This document shows positions 11,863 to 22,184 of a stretch of DNA of 44,000 nucleotides, piece after piece. The position numbers and the translations under genes are program-made. Location: assembly GCA_014529385.2 (NCBI GenBank), contig CM043947.1:104995811-105039810 (forward strand), written 5' to 3'. The stretch comes from Adiantum capillus-veneris. Its lineage: Eukaryota; Streptophyta; Polypodiopsida; Polypodiales; Pteridaceae. Within the stretch, counting starts at the first letter, position 1, and each line of letters starts with the position of its first letter. The notes under the pieces are model-generated. The model saw nothing but the letters and a program-made list of their open reading frames with translations, ran no database searches and was not told where the DNA came from.

Positions 11863-12850
11863 ATGTCTTCCATCGGGAATGTGAGCGGTGATGTTGGTGT
11901 CTCAAGCCTTGCTTCCTTGAGGAGACCTCCTACCTCGATGCCAGGTCCTGCTTCGCAGGGCACCACTTCGCAGGGCAAGCGAAATGCAGGTGGAAAAAGT
12001 CCAGGACCCGAGTGAAATTTTTCCACAAATTTAAATAAGTATCAAGATTGGAAATGTAACTTTTGTGGAGAAGAGAAATCTGGAGGAGCACCAAGAATAA
12101 GGGATCATTTGCTAGGTGGCAATACCAAAATCCAAGGAGGAAAGTGCAAGGGCTTAGGTGCAGAAGAATCAGCTATGCACTTAAAATCTTTAATTGGTAA
12201 ACTAATTTCCACAAGCAAAAGATCAAAACTCTCTACTTTTGACCATCACACCCCGGTATCGATAAGATCAAACCAGTACGAGGGATCATTGGGTGTAACT
12301 CCTACCAATGGAAGCACTCAAAGCAGGGAACCAACTTCTCATATCGATGGAACAACACCTCCAAACCATGGATCTCCTGACTTTCAGGTAGGATCGTCAA
12401 AAAGTAGACAAGTTAGCTTACAGACGAGCTTCAATATGCTTGCCCCACAACTTGCACTAGCTAAAGCCGTCTATTTCACTGGGGGATCATTGGCCATTGT
12501 CACCCGTGATGCATGGTAGTCAGCTTGGAAACACATTGGGGAGTATGGTGCTGGATTTACCCCTCCAACATATCACCATATGAGAAACCAACTATTGGAT
12601 AAATGTTACACAAGCACACAACAGGATATTCAAAAGGTAATATTAAATGCGACAGAACAATCTGGATACACCATAGTTAGTGATGGTTGGTCCAACGTTC
12701 AAAGGAGGCCATTGATCAACATCATGCTTGTATGTCCTCGTGGTGAATGTTTTGTGGATAGCTCTGGTCAAATAAATTCTGTCAGTTTTATAGCTTATAT
12801 CATTGGCGGCGCAGTTGAGGAACTTGGAAAAGAAAATGTTGTCCAAGTAC
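11863..12850 (+). pseudogene. hAT transposase gene, N-terminal part, broken
   Basis: One frame runs from ATG 11863 (MSSIGNVSGDVGVS) to about 12850, interrupted by TGA at 12013-12015 and TAG at 12517-12519. Residues just after the first stop form a BED-type zinc finger (WKCNFCGEEKSGG, then RIRDHL: C-x2-C and a downstream H). The segment near 12650-12845 (YTIVSDGWSNVQRRPLIN, then VEELGKENVVQV) matches the DUF659 / RNase H-like start of plant hAT transposases. After VVQV, where an Asp-Asn motif is expected, the similarity ends abruptly, so the catalytic C-terminal half and dimerisation domain are missing. Upstream lie a candidate promoter and a 151-bp repeat leader. A real hAT relic, certainly inactive in this form. 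Confidence 0.8.
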
Positions 12851-12879
12851 ATTCAGAATTGTATATACTGCTCTCCAGG

Positions 12880-13490
12880 TGACTGGAAGAAGCAGTAGAG
12901 CCTGATGTTCCCTCAATGGTAGTCTCCTCAATAAACGGTTCTCCAACTTGGCTGCTCCCCACAACTCTGGTGATAGCCATTTGCATTTTTTTGCTTAGGC
13001 CAAACTGTGTGTCTATGTGGGATACTCGCCTTGACCTCTCCTTTTCAGCTCTCCATCTAGTGTTCCAATGCTCTAGCTTACCCTTGTCTACTTCTTGAGG
13101 GCATTCCTCTTTCAAATCAGAGGCCACCTTGGGCAAATTGCCCACCCAACAGCTCAGTAATGAGATTATTGATTCGGTTGTTTTTTCTGGATATAACAAC
13201 AACATTTTGCGGGAAATCTCACTATATAATGATTGCAATCTAAACTCATCTGCAACAATCTGCGCTATATCGTCGGGATCTAGTGCACTGACGATAGTAA
13301 TCAATAATTGTCTAATTTTCTTTTTGAACTCTATCACTGAAGTAGCAAAAGGATCCATTTTGCCTGCAATGGTATTATTGCAAACAACACATTGTGAAAT
13401 ATAACTATGTGCCACTGCATATGGATCTTTTCTACGTGAAAGAAAAAGTGCAATATAGACCATAGATCTCGTACGCTTTTGCAGTGACAC
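12880..13490 (-). CDS. Unknown minus-strand frame, about 200 aa
   Basis: The open minus-strand frame extends to 12795, but its last part is antisense to the hAT gene, so the independent portion is about 12880-13490. It starts MSLQKRTRSMVYIALFLSRR and contains VVCNNTIAGKMDPFATSV and HWNTRWRAEKERSRRVSHID, with mixed charged and hydrophobic composition that looks protein-like. I do not recognise a domain. It sits exactly at the hAT truncation point and runs into the 175-bp minisatellite at its 5' end, so it is probably part of another transposon inserted or rearranged there. Confidence 0.35.
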
Positions 13491-14345
13491 ACCTAATCAC
13501 AATTGCAACCATGTGCCAATGCCTCACCGTACGACAACTTACAAACATATGCTCCTGTCATTCTAGCAGCAACACACCTAGTCGCGATTGCAACCATGTG
13601 CCGAAGCATGAATGACTGGGAGAAACATAAAACATAGTCACACTACACTTTTGCAATGACACACCTAGCCGCAATTGCAACCATGTGCCAGTGCATCCAC
13701 GCACGGTGACTTCTTTCAAACAGATGCTCCTGTCATTCTAGCAGCAACACACCTAGTCGCAACTACAACCATGTGCCGAAGCATGAATAACTGGGAGCAA
13801 CATAAAACATAGTCATCCTACGCTTTTGCAATGACACACCTAGCCACAATTGTAACCATGTGCCAGTGCATCCACGCACGGTGACTTCTTTCAAACAGAT
13901 GCTCCTGTCATTCTAGCAGCAACACACCTAGTCGCAATTACAATCATGTGCCGAAGCATGAATGACTGGGAGCAACATAAAACATAGTCATCATACGCTT
14001 TTGCAATGACACACCTAGTCGCAATTGCAACCATGTGCCAGTGCATCCACGCACGATGTCTTCTTTCAAGATTCAAGCATATGAAGCGTTATGAAATTAT
14101 TTAAGCACACATTCATGCATTAGATGCTATCGTCAATCTAGCAGCAACACACCTAGTCGCAATTGCAACCATGTGCCGAAGCATGAATGACGGGAAGCAA
14201 CATAAAACATAGTCATCTTGCATTTTTGCAATGATACACCTAGCCGCAATTGCAACCATGTGCTAGTGCATCCACGCACGGTGACTTCTTTCAAACAGAT
14301 GCTCCTGTCATTCTAGCAGCAACACACCTAGTCGCAATTGCACAA
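13491..14345. repeat. Minisatellite, about 175-bp unit with internal half-repeats
   Basis: The landmark gctcctgtca recurs at 13551, 13726, 13901 and 14301, with a diverged version at 14126: spacings are 175, 175, 225 and 175 bp. Each unit holds two related halves, both including acacctagtcgcaattgcaa and atgtgcc, so a shorter ancestor was doubled before the 175-bp unit spread. The one longer interval carries about 50 extra bases near 14069-14124. No gene is apparent within it. Confidence 0.92.
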
Positions 14346-14746
14346 ACAAGTTTTGGGCTAATGTACATGGTAACAATGTGGTTCCTAATTCCTCACTCAT
14401 GCAAGTTATGGTTCAAACAAAGAATGTTGAGAATGTGGATGCGGAGGGGTTGAAGGAACAGGAGCGACATTCCAAGAACATTGTTATTCATGGAATTCCC
14501 AAAGAGAAGTTAGAGACACCTCCTTCTCTTGCCATTGTTATCAAATATTTCTTCAAAACCCACTTTGGCATGTCTAGAGTTATGGTCTACGGAGCACATA
14601 GAGTAGGTAAGCAAGGAGCTCCTTGCTCGGAAGAACGTCCAGTGTATGCACCATGCCGGATGAGACCAACTGAAAGATTATCCTTGATAATAGTTGGATC
14701 TATTTGAGGAATAAAAATGTTTTGTATGTGAAGATCACACTATTAA
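14346..14746 (+). pseudogene. LINE copy 1, ORF1 fragment (left of insertion)
   Basis: A plus-strand frame at 14378-14707 and its continuation in a shifted frame to about 14742 encode a segment like the L1-type ORF1 protein found in plant and animal LINEs: SKNIVIHGIPKEKLETPPSL, then VMVYGAHRVGKQ, then RPVYAPCRMRPTERL and a shifted IYLRNKN. In the family this is the RNA-binding (RRM-like) part. The text is cut at a TTAA (14743-14746) by a terminal-inverted-repeat element; matching sequence resumes at 24259 on its far side. The 5' end joins the minisatellite and the true ORF1 start is not visible. Confidence 0.65.
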
Positions 14747-15439
14747 CACTAGAATGGTAACAGGACACTTTTATGTCCTTGAACAGTTTTGTGTCCTGTT
14801 AAGTGACCATTTTGCTTGAATTATTTGAAGAGTATGAAAATGAATTTCTAGGTGCTATATATCCATAAAGTTGCCTTATGAGTTGAAAAAAACTTAGCAT
14901 TTTTTTTTGAGTATCGATCTCACCATTAACCTTACTCTTGCACAACATTTTTGAACCTAAACTGTGTGAAAAAACGGGTCCTGTTTTTTGCTTTTTTTCG
15001 ATTTTTGGCAACTATACCACTCTAAACTTCATGTTTGTGAGGTTTAGATGGCTAGAGGTTAGGCCTTCATAGTTATCAACATATTTTGATGCTTGTAGGA
15101 AGAGCTAAGTGTTAAAATTGAAAGTTATGACCAATTTACAAGAATTGCATAATCATGTTTTTTTGGCCAAAATTAGCACTTTTATGATTTTTTTGGTGGC
15201 TTTCTTGATATCCAAACTCAATTTTGATTGTGTAAGTGTAATGTATAACATAAAGCTAATCTTCCTTGAGTTTTGGGGGACCTAATATGCTATATAGCAT
15301 AGTATATGATGATGGTTGAGTTTTTTGATTGCTGAAGAATACGATACATTTTAGAGTAGCAAGTATAACTTTCTCAATATTGCTAGTTTCTTAGGCCAGT
15401 TGTGTGTATTTTGTAGGTAGTAACCATATCTAATCATAG

Positions 15440-15661
15440 ACTACAAACTTGGCTAGATATTGAGTAGTTTCTATGGGTTTCTAGAGGTCATAATGCTAAA
15501 CCCGGTTTTTTCATGTTTGCTGTATTTAGCACTTTATCATTGCCCCCAAGACTACAAACTTGGCTAGATATTGAGTAGTTTCTATGGGTTTCTAGAGGTC
15601 CTAATGCTAAACCCAGTTTTTTCATGTTTGTTGTATTTAGCACTTTATCATTGCCCCCAAG
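15440..15661. repeat. 111-bp tandem duplication inside the TTAA element
   Basis: Two copies of 111 bp (15440-15550 and 15551-15661), each from actacaaacttggctagat to tgcccccaag, differ at only a few bases. Confidence 0.95.
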
Positions 15662-16081
15662 GTTCCAATTGTAAGAGATCCATTATCCTTTTGGCTCCTT
15701 TTGAATCCAGAGGCCCAAAGGGGACTAAGAAAACATGTATATAGTATCTGTATTGAGCGTGACTATAGAAACTTTGATGATAGGTCCGCAGAATGGCAAA
15801 AATGCAACTTTTTTGTACCTATTTTTTTGCCCAAAAAAAAATAAGTGAGGTAAGAGCAACCATATGTTTTGATCACCAGCCCATTGAAGTTACCGGGGCA
15901 TTTTATCTCATGTCCTACAAAAATCTCCACTCTTATTTATATGCAATCAACCGTAAGAAATTGTTGTTTTGGGCAAAATGCACTGGTCCATCAACTTTGG
16001 AGGCTTGTAATGACCAAGGGATGATAAAAATTATAAGTTTCTCATTTTTTCCATATGTACATTACAAGAGGCTATTCATAT

Positions 16082-16172
16082 TAGCGACGCTCACACAGCG
16101 ACGCTCAAAAAAAAAATTCCCACCGTCGCTATGAGCGTCGCAAATTTGCGACGCTCATAGCGACGCCGGCTG
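16082..16172. repeat. Left subterminal array of the CACTA element
   Basis: Several copies of the decamer-like motif AGCGACGCTC or its complement, including a perfect 42-bp palindrome at 16124-16165 centred on CGCAAATTTGCG. In En/Spm such subterminal repeats bind the TnpA protein; the role here is inferred. Confidence 0.85.
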
Positions 16173-16255
16173 AATTAAAAAAATAACAGAGAGCGCCCAA
16201 AAACTCAGATCTCAGATCTGAGTTTTTCGGCGCCCTCAAGCAAGAGCAGGTAACG

Positions 16256-16287
<32 letters not shown>

Positions 16288-16291
16288 TCAC

Positions 16292-16322
<31 letters not shown>

Positions 16323-16384
16323 AGAGGAAGGAGAGCCAGGTATGCTCCTTCCCTCTCCTCACTCTCATGTTCCCTTCCCCTCTT

Positions 16385-16444
<60 letters not shown>

Positions 16445-16530
16445 ATAGTGTTTTTGAGTGAGAGAGAGAGAGAGAGTGAGAGAGTGAGAGAGAGAGAGAG
16501 AGAGAGAAAGAGTACAAATATAAACGAAAA
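16256..16530. repeat. Compound microsatellite cluster
   Basis: Runs of (CT)n and (CA)n at 16257-16318, (CT)n(CA)n at 16379-16446 and (GA)n at 16459-16507. Long low-complexity open frames on both strands (such as 16205-16723 minus) derive from these runs and are not genes. Confidence 0.95.
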
Positions 16531-16570
16531 CGCACACACACATACATAAACAAAGAATGCACACACACAT

Positions 16571-16740
16571 TGAGAGAGGAAAAGAGAGAGAGAGCATGCA
16601 TAAACAAAAAACGCACACATTGAGAGAGGAAAAGAGAGAGAGAACATGCATAAACAAAAAACGCACACATTGAGAGAGGAAAAGAGAGAGAAAACATGCA
16701 TAAACAAAAAAACGCACACACATTGAGAGAGAAAGAGAGA
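16571..16740. repeat. 50-bp tandem repeat, just over 3 units
   Basis: The unit tgagagaggaaaagagagag then catgcataaacaaaaaacg recurs at 16571, 16621 and 16671 (50 bp each), and a partial unit begins near 16723. Confidence 0.93.
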
Positions 16741-16794
16741 GAAACTAATTTAACGTCGTAGGAAACTAATTAAAATTAAAAGACCTAAAGATCT

Positions 16795-16880
16795 AGCCGA
16801 CGAGGAGTTGAACTCAAGACCTATTATTCAAGAGGAAAATGGCATAACCAATCTATCATACTTGGCATGGGTGATAGAAA
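16795..16880 (-). other. Possible tRNA-derived (SINE-like) remnant
   Basis: On the minus strand, tgatagattgg resembles an A box and gagttcaactc resembles a B box, with about 40 bases between them, the layout of a tRNA-type RNA polymerase III promoter. The acceptor stem does not pair properly, so it is not a functional tRNA. Low confidence; the match to box consensus is partial. Confidence 0.25.
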
Positions 16881-16914
16881 GGTTATACCATTTATCTCTT
16901 TTTATTGGCACACA

Positions 16915-17760
16915 CATCCACACACGCGCACACACACAAGAAGAAGAGAGTTATAACGTCGTAGGAAACTATCCTAAAAGACGTTAAAGATTAGGTTAGA
17001 TGTAGACTTACGTTAAATTAGATTTAGGTTTATTTAATTTAAATTAGATTAGATTTAGGTTTATTTAGATTTACGTTTATTTATGCTAGATTTAGATTTA
17101 CGTTATATTAGATTAGATTTAGGTCTCCATAGACTGCGATGCCTGCATGAAGCGGGTGAAGAAAGCCCTCAATGGAATATAGGGTATTGCTGCCTTCACT
17201 CATGGTGGGCTCCGTCGATCCAAAAGTACTGGTGAAATGTCTTCAGAAGATAGGGAAGAAGGTGGATCTTCAGGGCGGCAAGAGTCACTACATCCCCGAC
17301 AATGACCTGCATCTAGACAACCTCTAGTCATTCAACAGCAACTTCAAAGTTAGTAACAAGAGCAAGAACGGTCCAAAGGGCCAATTGCTATCCTCAGATG
17401 TGGATGGATATGAGGCAGCGTCACCGCCGGAAGTTAACTCTCACATCTTTAGTGATGAGAATGCCAACTCTTGCCGAGTTATGTGAAAAATAAGTTTTAA
17501 GGTTCTTATAATCCCTGTTAGTTTAGTTCTTTGTTTTTAATATAACATAATTTGCGTTAGATTTAGATTTATGCTATATTAGATTAGACTTAGTTTTATT
17601 TAGGTTTACCCACACACACACACACACACACAAGAAGAAGAGAGTTTTAACGTCGTAAGAAACTATCCCAAAAGACGTTAAAGATAAGGTTAGATGTAGA
17701 ATTACGTTAAATTAGATTTAGGTTTATTTTTAGTTAGATTTACGCTTATTTACGTTAGAT
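16915..17760. repeat. Long direct repeats flanking the captured gene fragment
   Basis: About 130 bp at 16920-17050 (cacacaagaagaagagagtt, aacgtcgta, gacgttaaagat, ggttagatgtag) recurs at about 17605-17735. Both copies are followed by short gattagatttaggttta-type repeats. The HIPP-like fragment lies between them. This could reflect a duplication or repeated internal copying during capture. Confidence 0.85.
17132..17486 (+). pseudogene. Captured HIPP (heavy-metal-associated isoprenylated plant protein) fragment
   Basis: From 17132 the sequence reads DCDACMKRVKKALNGI, the metal-binding loop of an HMA domain (C-x-x-C) and its first helix. After a TAG (17180-17182) and a shift near 17200 it continues from 17202 as VDPKVLVKCLQKIGKKVDLQ, the second half of the HMA fold. 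A further TAG (17325-17327) is followed by an open tail to 17486 ending S-C-R-V-M, a CaaX-type farnesylation signal. HMA fold plus CaaX is diagnostic of HIPPs, which bind metals and attach to membranes. The start follows an intron-acceptor-like ccatag, so a genomic 3' exon was probably captured. The strand between the two HMA halves appears deleted. Not functional as it stands. Confidence 0.8.
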
Positions 17761-17769
17761 CGAGTCCAC

Positions 17770-18047
17770 GCAAGAATTACTTACGGTTTAAGGTTTAGAG
17801 TTAGACGAACAGTGAAAAGATCTACTGTGAAAAGATGTTAAGATGCTGTGAAGTGCTACAGCTAGAGAAGAGGCAAAGGGGTTTTGTCCACTACATGCAG
17901 TATCATGTAGACGTGGGTCTGTAGATTTCTTGTACCCACAAATATAGGTATTGACCAATAAAGACGAGATTATAACCCGGTGGTTCTGATCTCCGTGCAC
18001 CTCTAGACCGAGGTGTGCGGGGATTGGACATGACTAGAGAATGTGAG

Positions 18048-18050
<3 letters not shown>
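17770..18050. other. CACTA internal segment without recognised gene
   Basis: Lies between the second direct repeat and a (GA)n tract. A short minus-strand frame (17788-18000) has no domain. It may be leader of the TNP2-like gene. Confidence 0.4.

Positions 18051-18121
<71 letters not shown>
18051..18121. repeat. (GA)n microsatellite
   Basis: Pure GA run just upstream of the TNP2-like reading frame. Confidence 0.95.
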
Positions 18122-18125
<4 letters not shown>

Positions 18126-18187
18126 GACGAAGAATGCCAATAGAATATTAAATTTATTGTCCAGGTTATAAGATTTTTATCCTCATT

Positions 18188-21100
18188 ATGAGTAGTGACG
18201 AGGATGTGGGACCGTCCAACCGAAACACCTATCTCTCAACGAGGGTCTTATGTCCTTGTAATCAATGCAAGCATGCTGTGCGACGGACAAGACGTGTTTC
18301 TTTGCAGCACGTTTGCGAATTTGGCGAGTTCGATCCATCTATTATAGATCGAGTTGTTGCCAATTATAACTCGTCGGACTCTGACGCTGGCCAACAAGCA
18401 GCAATCTTGCAACCCAATAGACGTGTTCGCAGGCGCTTTGGTCAAGCAGCATATGTGAGGCCACAAGATGTAGCCTCTGACAGCTCGGGGGATGATCATG
18501 CAGATCACATTCCCAACGAGGCAATGTTTGAGCCGAGATTGATGAAATGATCGAGACGATCATGGATTCAGAAAGGCTTATCTATGATGATATGAAAAGT
18601 GAAGCCGATACGCCATTGTATAATGGAGCACGTATGTCTAGATTGAAAGCACTCCTGGTTCTTCTTAACATGCAGGCAAAGTTTGGATGGAGTGACACTA
18701 GCGTCACAGCGCTTTTCAGGTGATCTATTACAATTAGTTTACTTTAATAAAACTCTAAATGTATAATGATCTGATAGATTTTCACACGACTGTATCGTAT
18801 TTTTATGTTGTGTAGATTGCTTAAAGAGCACATACTACCAGCTAACAATGTGATGCCAGATTCCCGAGATGAAGCAAGAAAGATTTTGCGAAACTTGGGG
18901 ATGGATTACAATTCTATCCACGCTTGTCCTAATGACTGCATTCTTTTCAGAGGGGAATACATAGACATGGAGAAGTGTCTGAAATGTGATTCTGAAAGAT
19001 ATCGAGTAGATCTCCACGGGACAAAAATTCCACAAAAGGTTTTGCGACATTTTCCTTTGCTTCCTCGCATCAAGCATTTCTTCGAATGTAAGTCCATGGC
19101 TGCCCTAGCATCATGGCATGAGGATAATAAATCTTTGGATGGTGTGCTACGAATTCCTGCAGATTGCGCAGCCTGGAAACATATAGATGGAACATGGTCG
19201 GATTTTGCCAGGGAAGCTCGAAATTTGTGCTTAGGCCTGTCTATGGATGGCGTAAATCCATTTGGTCAAAGATCAACATCTTACAGTGTATGGCCCGTTG
19301 TCATCGTCAACTACAACATTCCCCCGTGGTTGACTACGAAGAAGGGGCACCTATGGCTAAGCTTGATTGTGCCAGGGTGATATAAAGTGGAGAATATGGA
19401 TGTGTATCTTCGTCCACTATTGGAAGAGCTACAACAATTGTGGATTGGCATAGAGGTGGTGGATATGAGCCGACACACAGGACGACGGAATGCTTTGATC
19501 AGAGGCATTCTAATGTGGACCATGCATGACTATCCCGGGCTAACAGAATGCTCAGGGGATCTATTGACACTCCTCACTCAGACACTGTAAATCTTGTTTT
19601 TCCCCATAGTTGATCTATTATCATGTGTATACATGCAGGGCTTCAAACAAGCGGATACAGAGCATGTGTCACATGTGGACCTAGACTGAATGCACGTAGG
19701 GCACCCTCACTGAACAAGCAAATCTACGAAGGTCATCAAGCGTATCTTCCAGAGAATCATGTGTTACGCAACGGCTTTTTGGGAAGAGAGCCACCAAGGA
19801 TGTCCGCACAAGCATGGTTAGAGCAAAAGGAGATGTGCGATGACGGATTGCCTCCAGGGATGAAGCGACTATCTCTATGGTACGAGTTACCATACTAGCC
19901 CCGACTCATGATCAATCACTTGCTCGATCCAATGCACATATTCAAGAATGTGGGTAATCTACTATGGGACCATCTGACCGGCAAGAAAGATACTTTGGGA
20001 GCCAGAGTTGACCTTAGAAATGTGGATCGTATGGAGCAATATTGGCCGCAAACAGCGTCTGATGGATCGATAAAACTCCCTAAAGCACCATGGATTTTCA
20101 CAGGAGCCCAAGAACGCAAAGTAAAAGAGACCATTCGATCTTTGCGGACCCCCACTAGCGTAATGCACTCGCTCCGAACGTGTTTTACTAAAGAAGGAAA
20201 GCTTACCGGTTTGAAGTCACACGATTGGCATAAAATGTGTCAGGTACGTTCATAGTGGACTTTAATATCATTGCATAAAATGTGGACTTTAATATCATTG
20301 CTGCACATACTTTGCAGTTTATTTTACCGGTTGCCATTGAGGGATGTTTGTCTCTCGACATCCGTAACACAATCTACAAACTTGCAAAGCTGGTCCAATG
20401 GATCTCACAAAAGGAGATCAACGTAGACTCCATACCATTCGCCAAACTAAATGCTGCGGAGCTTGTGTGCATGTTTGAGAAACATTTCCTACTACCATGC
20501 TAACCATTCAGGTGCATCTTCTTGTTCACATAGTTGATGAGGTGGAAATAGCTGGCGCAGTTCATTCCAGATGGATGTTCTTCTTAGAACGTTTCATGAA
20601 AACGCTTAAGGGATATGTGCGTCAAAAGGCACGTCCGGAGGGTAGCATGGTAGAAGGTTGTTTGGTATGAGAGTCCCTAGTGTACATTGGAGAGTGGCTA
20701 GACGGATTTGATAAAGCTCGGGACACGCTATGGCGAACCATAGATGATGAGCCCATATCTGGGATTGTCATGTGCAATCTCGGTGTTGAGAAGAAGATGA
20801 CAGAAGATCTAGAGGCTAAAATCAATCGATTTTGCATGCTTCACAATCCAGTGATGCAAAAGTGGATTTCACAATATGAGGATGCAAAGCAAGAGCGACA
20901 AAGGGCACGAATCAAGTGGAGACGGGGAAGACGACCACCGATGCACTATCCGACAGTTCTGGAGAGCCTACCAACATTCATGAGCTTAAGATGGTTGCAC
21001 AACCAATTGAAAAGCGCACAACAATGCGGTGACGAAGTGATTGAGAAAGAGTGGGAGTACTCTCGGGGTTGCACGACCAAGGTAATTTTGCAATGTACGA

Positions 21101-21914
21101 CTAGCTAGTGACTTTATTTCTAAACGTTTGAACGGCCACTCATAATCTTTGTTCGTTGTAGTATAAGTCATACACAGCAGCATGGTGTAAAGGTCGACAT
21201 TTTAGGGTGGAACGGATCGACAAAAAGCGTTTTACTCAAGATTGTGGAATAATGGCAAAATTTGAACAGTCTAGTCGACGACGTTCCTCTGATGCAGATC
21301 CTGTGGTGGCGGAACTCACTTACTTTGGCACGCTACAAGAGATTTTGAGGATCGATTACAGAGGATTTTTTGTCGACTTGTTCGACGTGCAATGGTTCAA
21401 GATAATCATGGAGGGTCGCAACGCTACTGTGCGTAGAGGAGAGTCTGGTTTTCTTGAGGTGGATTCTACTAAGAAATGGAATGACCTAAGAGACACTTTC
21501 GTACTACCCGAGCATTGTGAACAAGTAAGTATGTAAATAGTTAACATCCCCCTTTTACAAGTTATATGCTTGAAAGCTCTCATGTAAGTTATGTGGCTCT
21601 GGCAGGTAATATTTCATCCTACAAAGTCTACATCAAACTGGTGGTACGTCATGGAGGTAGCCCCTCGTAGTGCAAGGACGTATGAAGGCTACCATGTGCC
21701 AATCACAACGGCATCAATGGAGGAGATCAAAGAAGATGCTCAATCAGAAGCCGCTGCGGTGGTGCCAGACGAGCATCAAGATGCTACTACTCTATATGGG
21801 GTGCATGCAGAGGAGCTACAAAATGAAACAGAGGATATGTGTTTAAACGGAGAGCTCTATATAGATATAGGAAGTTATGCTGAGTTATGCGAGGATGAGA
21901 GAGAGATCTCTTAA
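18188..21914 (+). pseudogene. CACTA TNP2-like transposase gene, decayed
   Basis: Exon-like blocks begin with MSSDEDVGPSNRNTY and a short Cys-rich element (VLCPCNQC). Next come the Transposase_21 core (DCILFRGEY, then FGQRSTSYSVWPVVIVNYNI, then MINHLLDPMHIFKNV), a DUF4218-like part (VHLLVHIVDE, then FMKTLKGYVRQKARPEGSM) and a DUF4216-like part (ELTYFGTLQEILRIDYRGFF). Introns are visible, for example after CTTTTCAG at about 18720 to 18814, about 19588-19637 and near 20240-20317. Decay: frameshifts near 18535 and 20500, TGA at 19378, TAG at 19896 where the family has Trp, and TGA at 20668. TNP2/TnpD proteins cut CACTA ends; the catalytic product cannot be made from this copy. Confidence 0.9.
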
Positions 21915-22184
21915 AGCCACAAATATTGTATTTGAACAATTTTGCTCCGTGTTGTAAAAGCTCTGGCTCTCTAAGTACCTTCCATGGTGTATAACGTTCT
22001 TTTCTACTCGCGCTCACATCTTTTGATAGAAAATTCTGAGTTTTCGACTCGCCTCTTCTATCACTCAATTCATTGCGTCATTGTATTTATATGCGTCATT
22101 ACGTCATTGTATTTAATGGTCTTTGCGTCATTGTCTACTCTATTCATTCAATATTAAGTTTAAATATTCGTGTGTTTAATGCAG

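Noticed and set aside
13491-14345. Regularly spaced repeats resembling a CRISPR array
   Set aside because: The whole 175-bp unit is repeated with no unique spacers, and the context is a plant nuclear genome.
16205-16723. Long open frames on the minus strand (up to 172 aa) with Leu/Ser/Cys/Val repeats
   Set aside because: They are translations of CT, CA and GA runs and of the 50-bp tandem repeat; several frames are open at once and none has a domain.
16795-16880. Functional tRNA gene
   Set aside because: Box A and B look-alikes exist, but the stems do not pair and the anticodon loop cannot be placed; at most a tRNA-derived relic.
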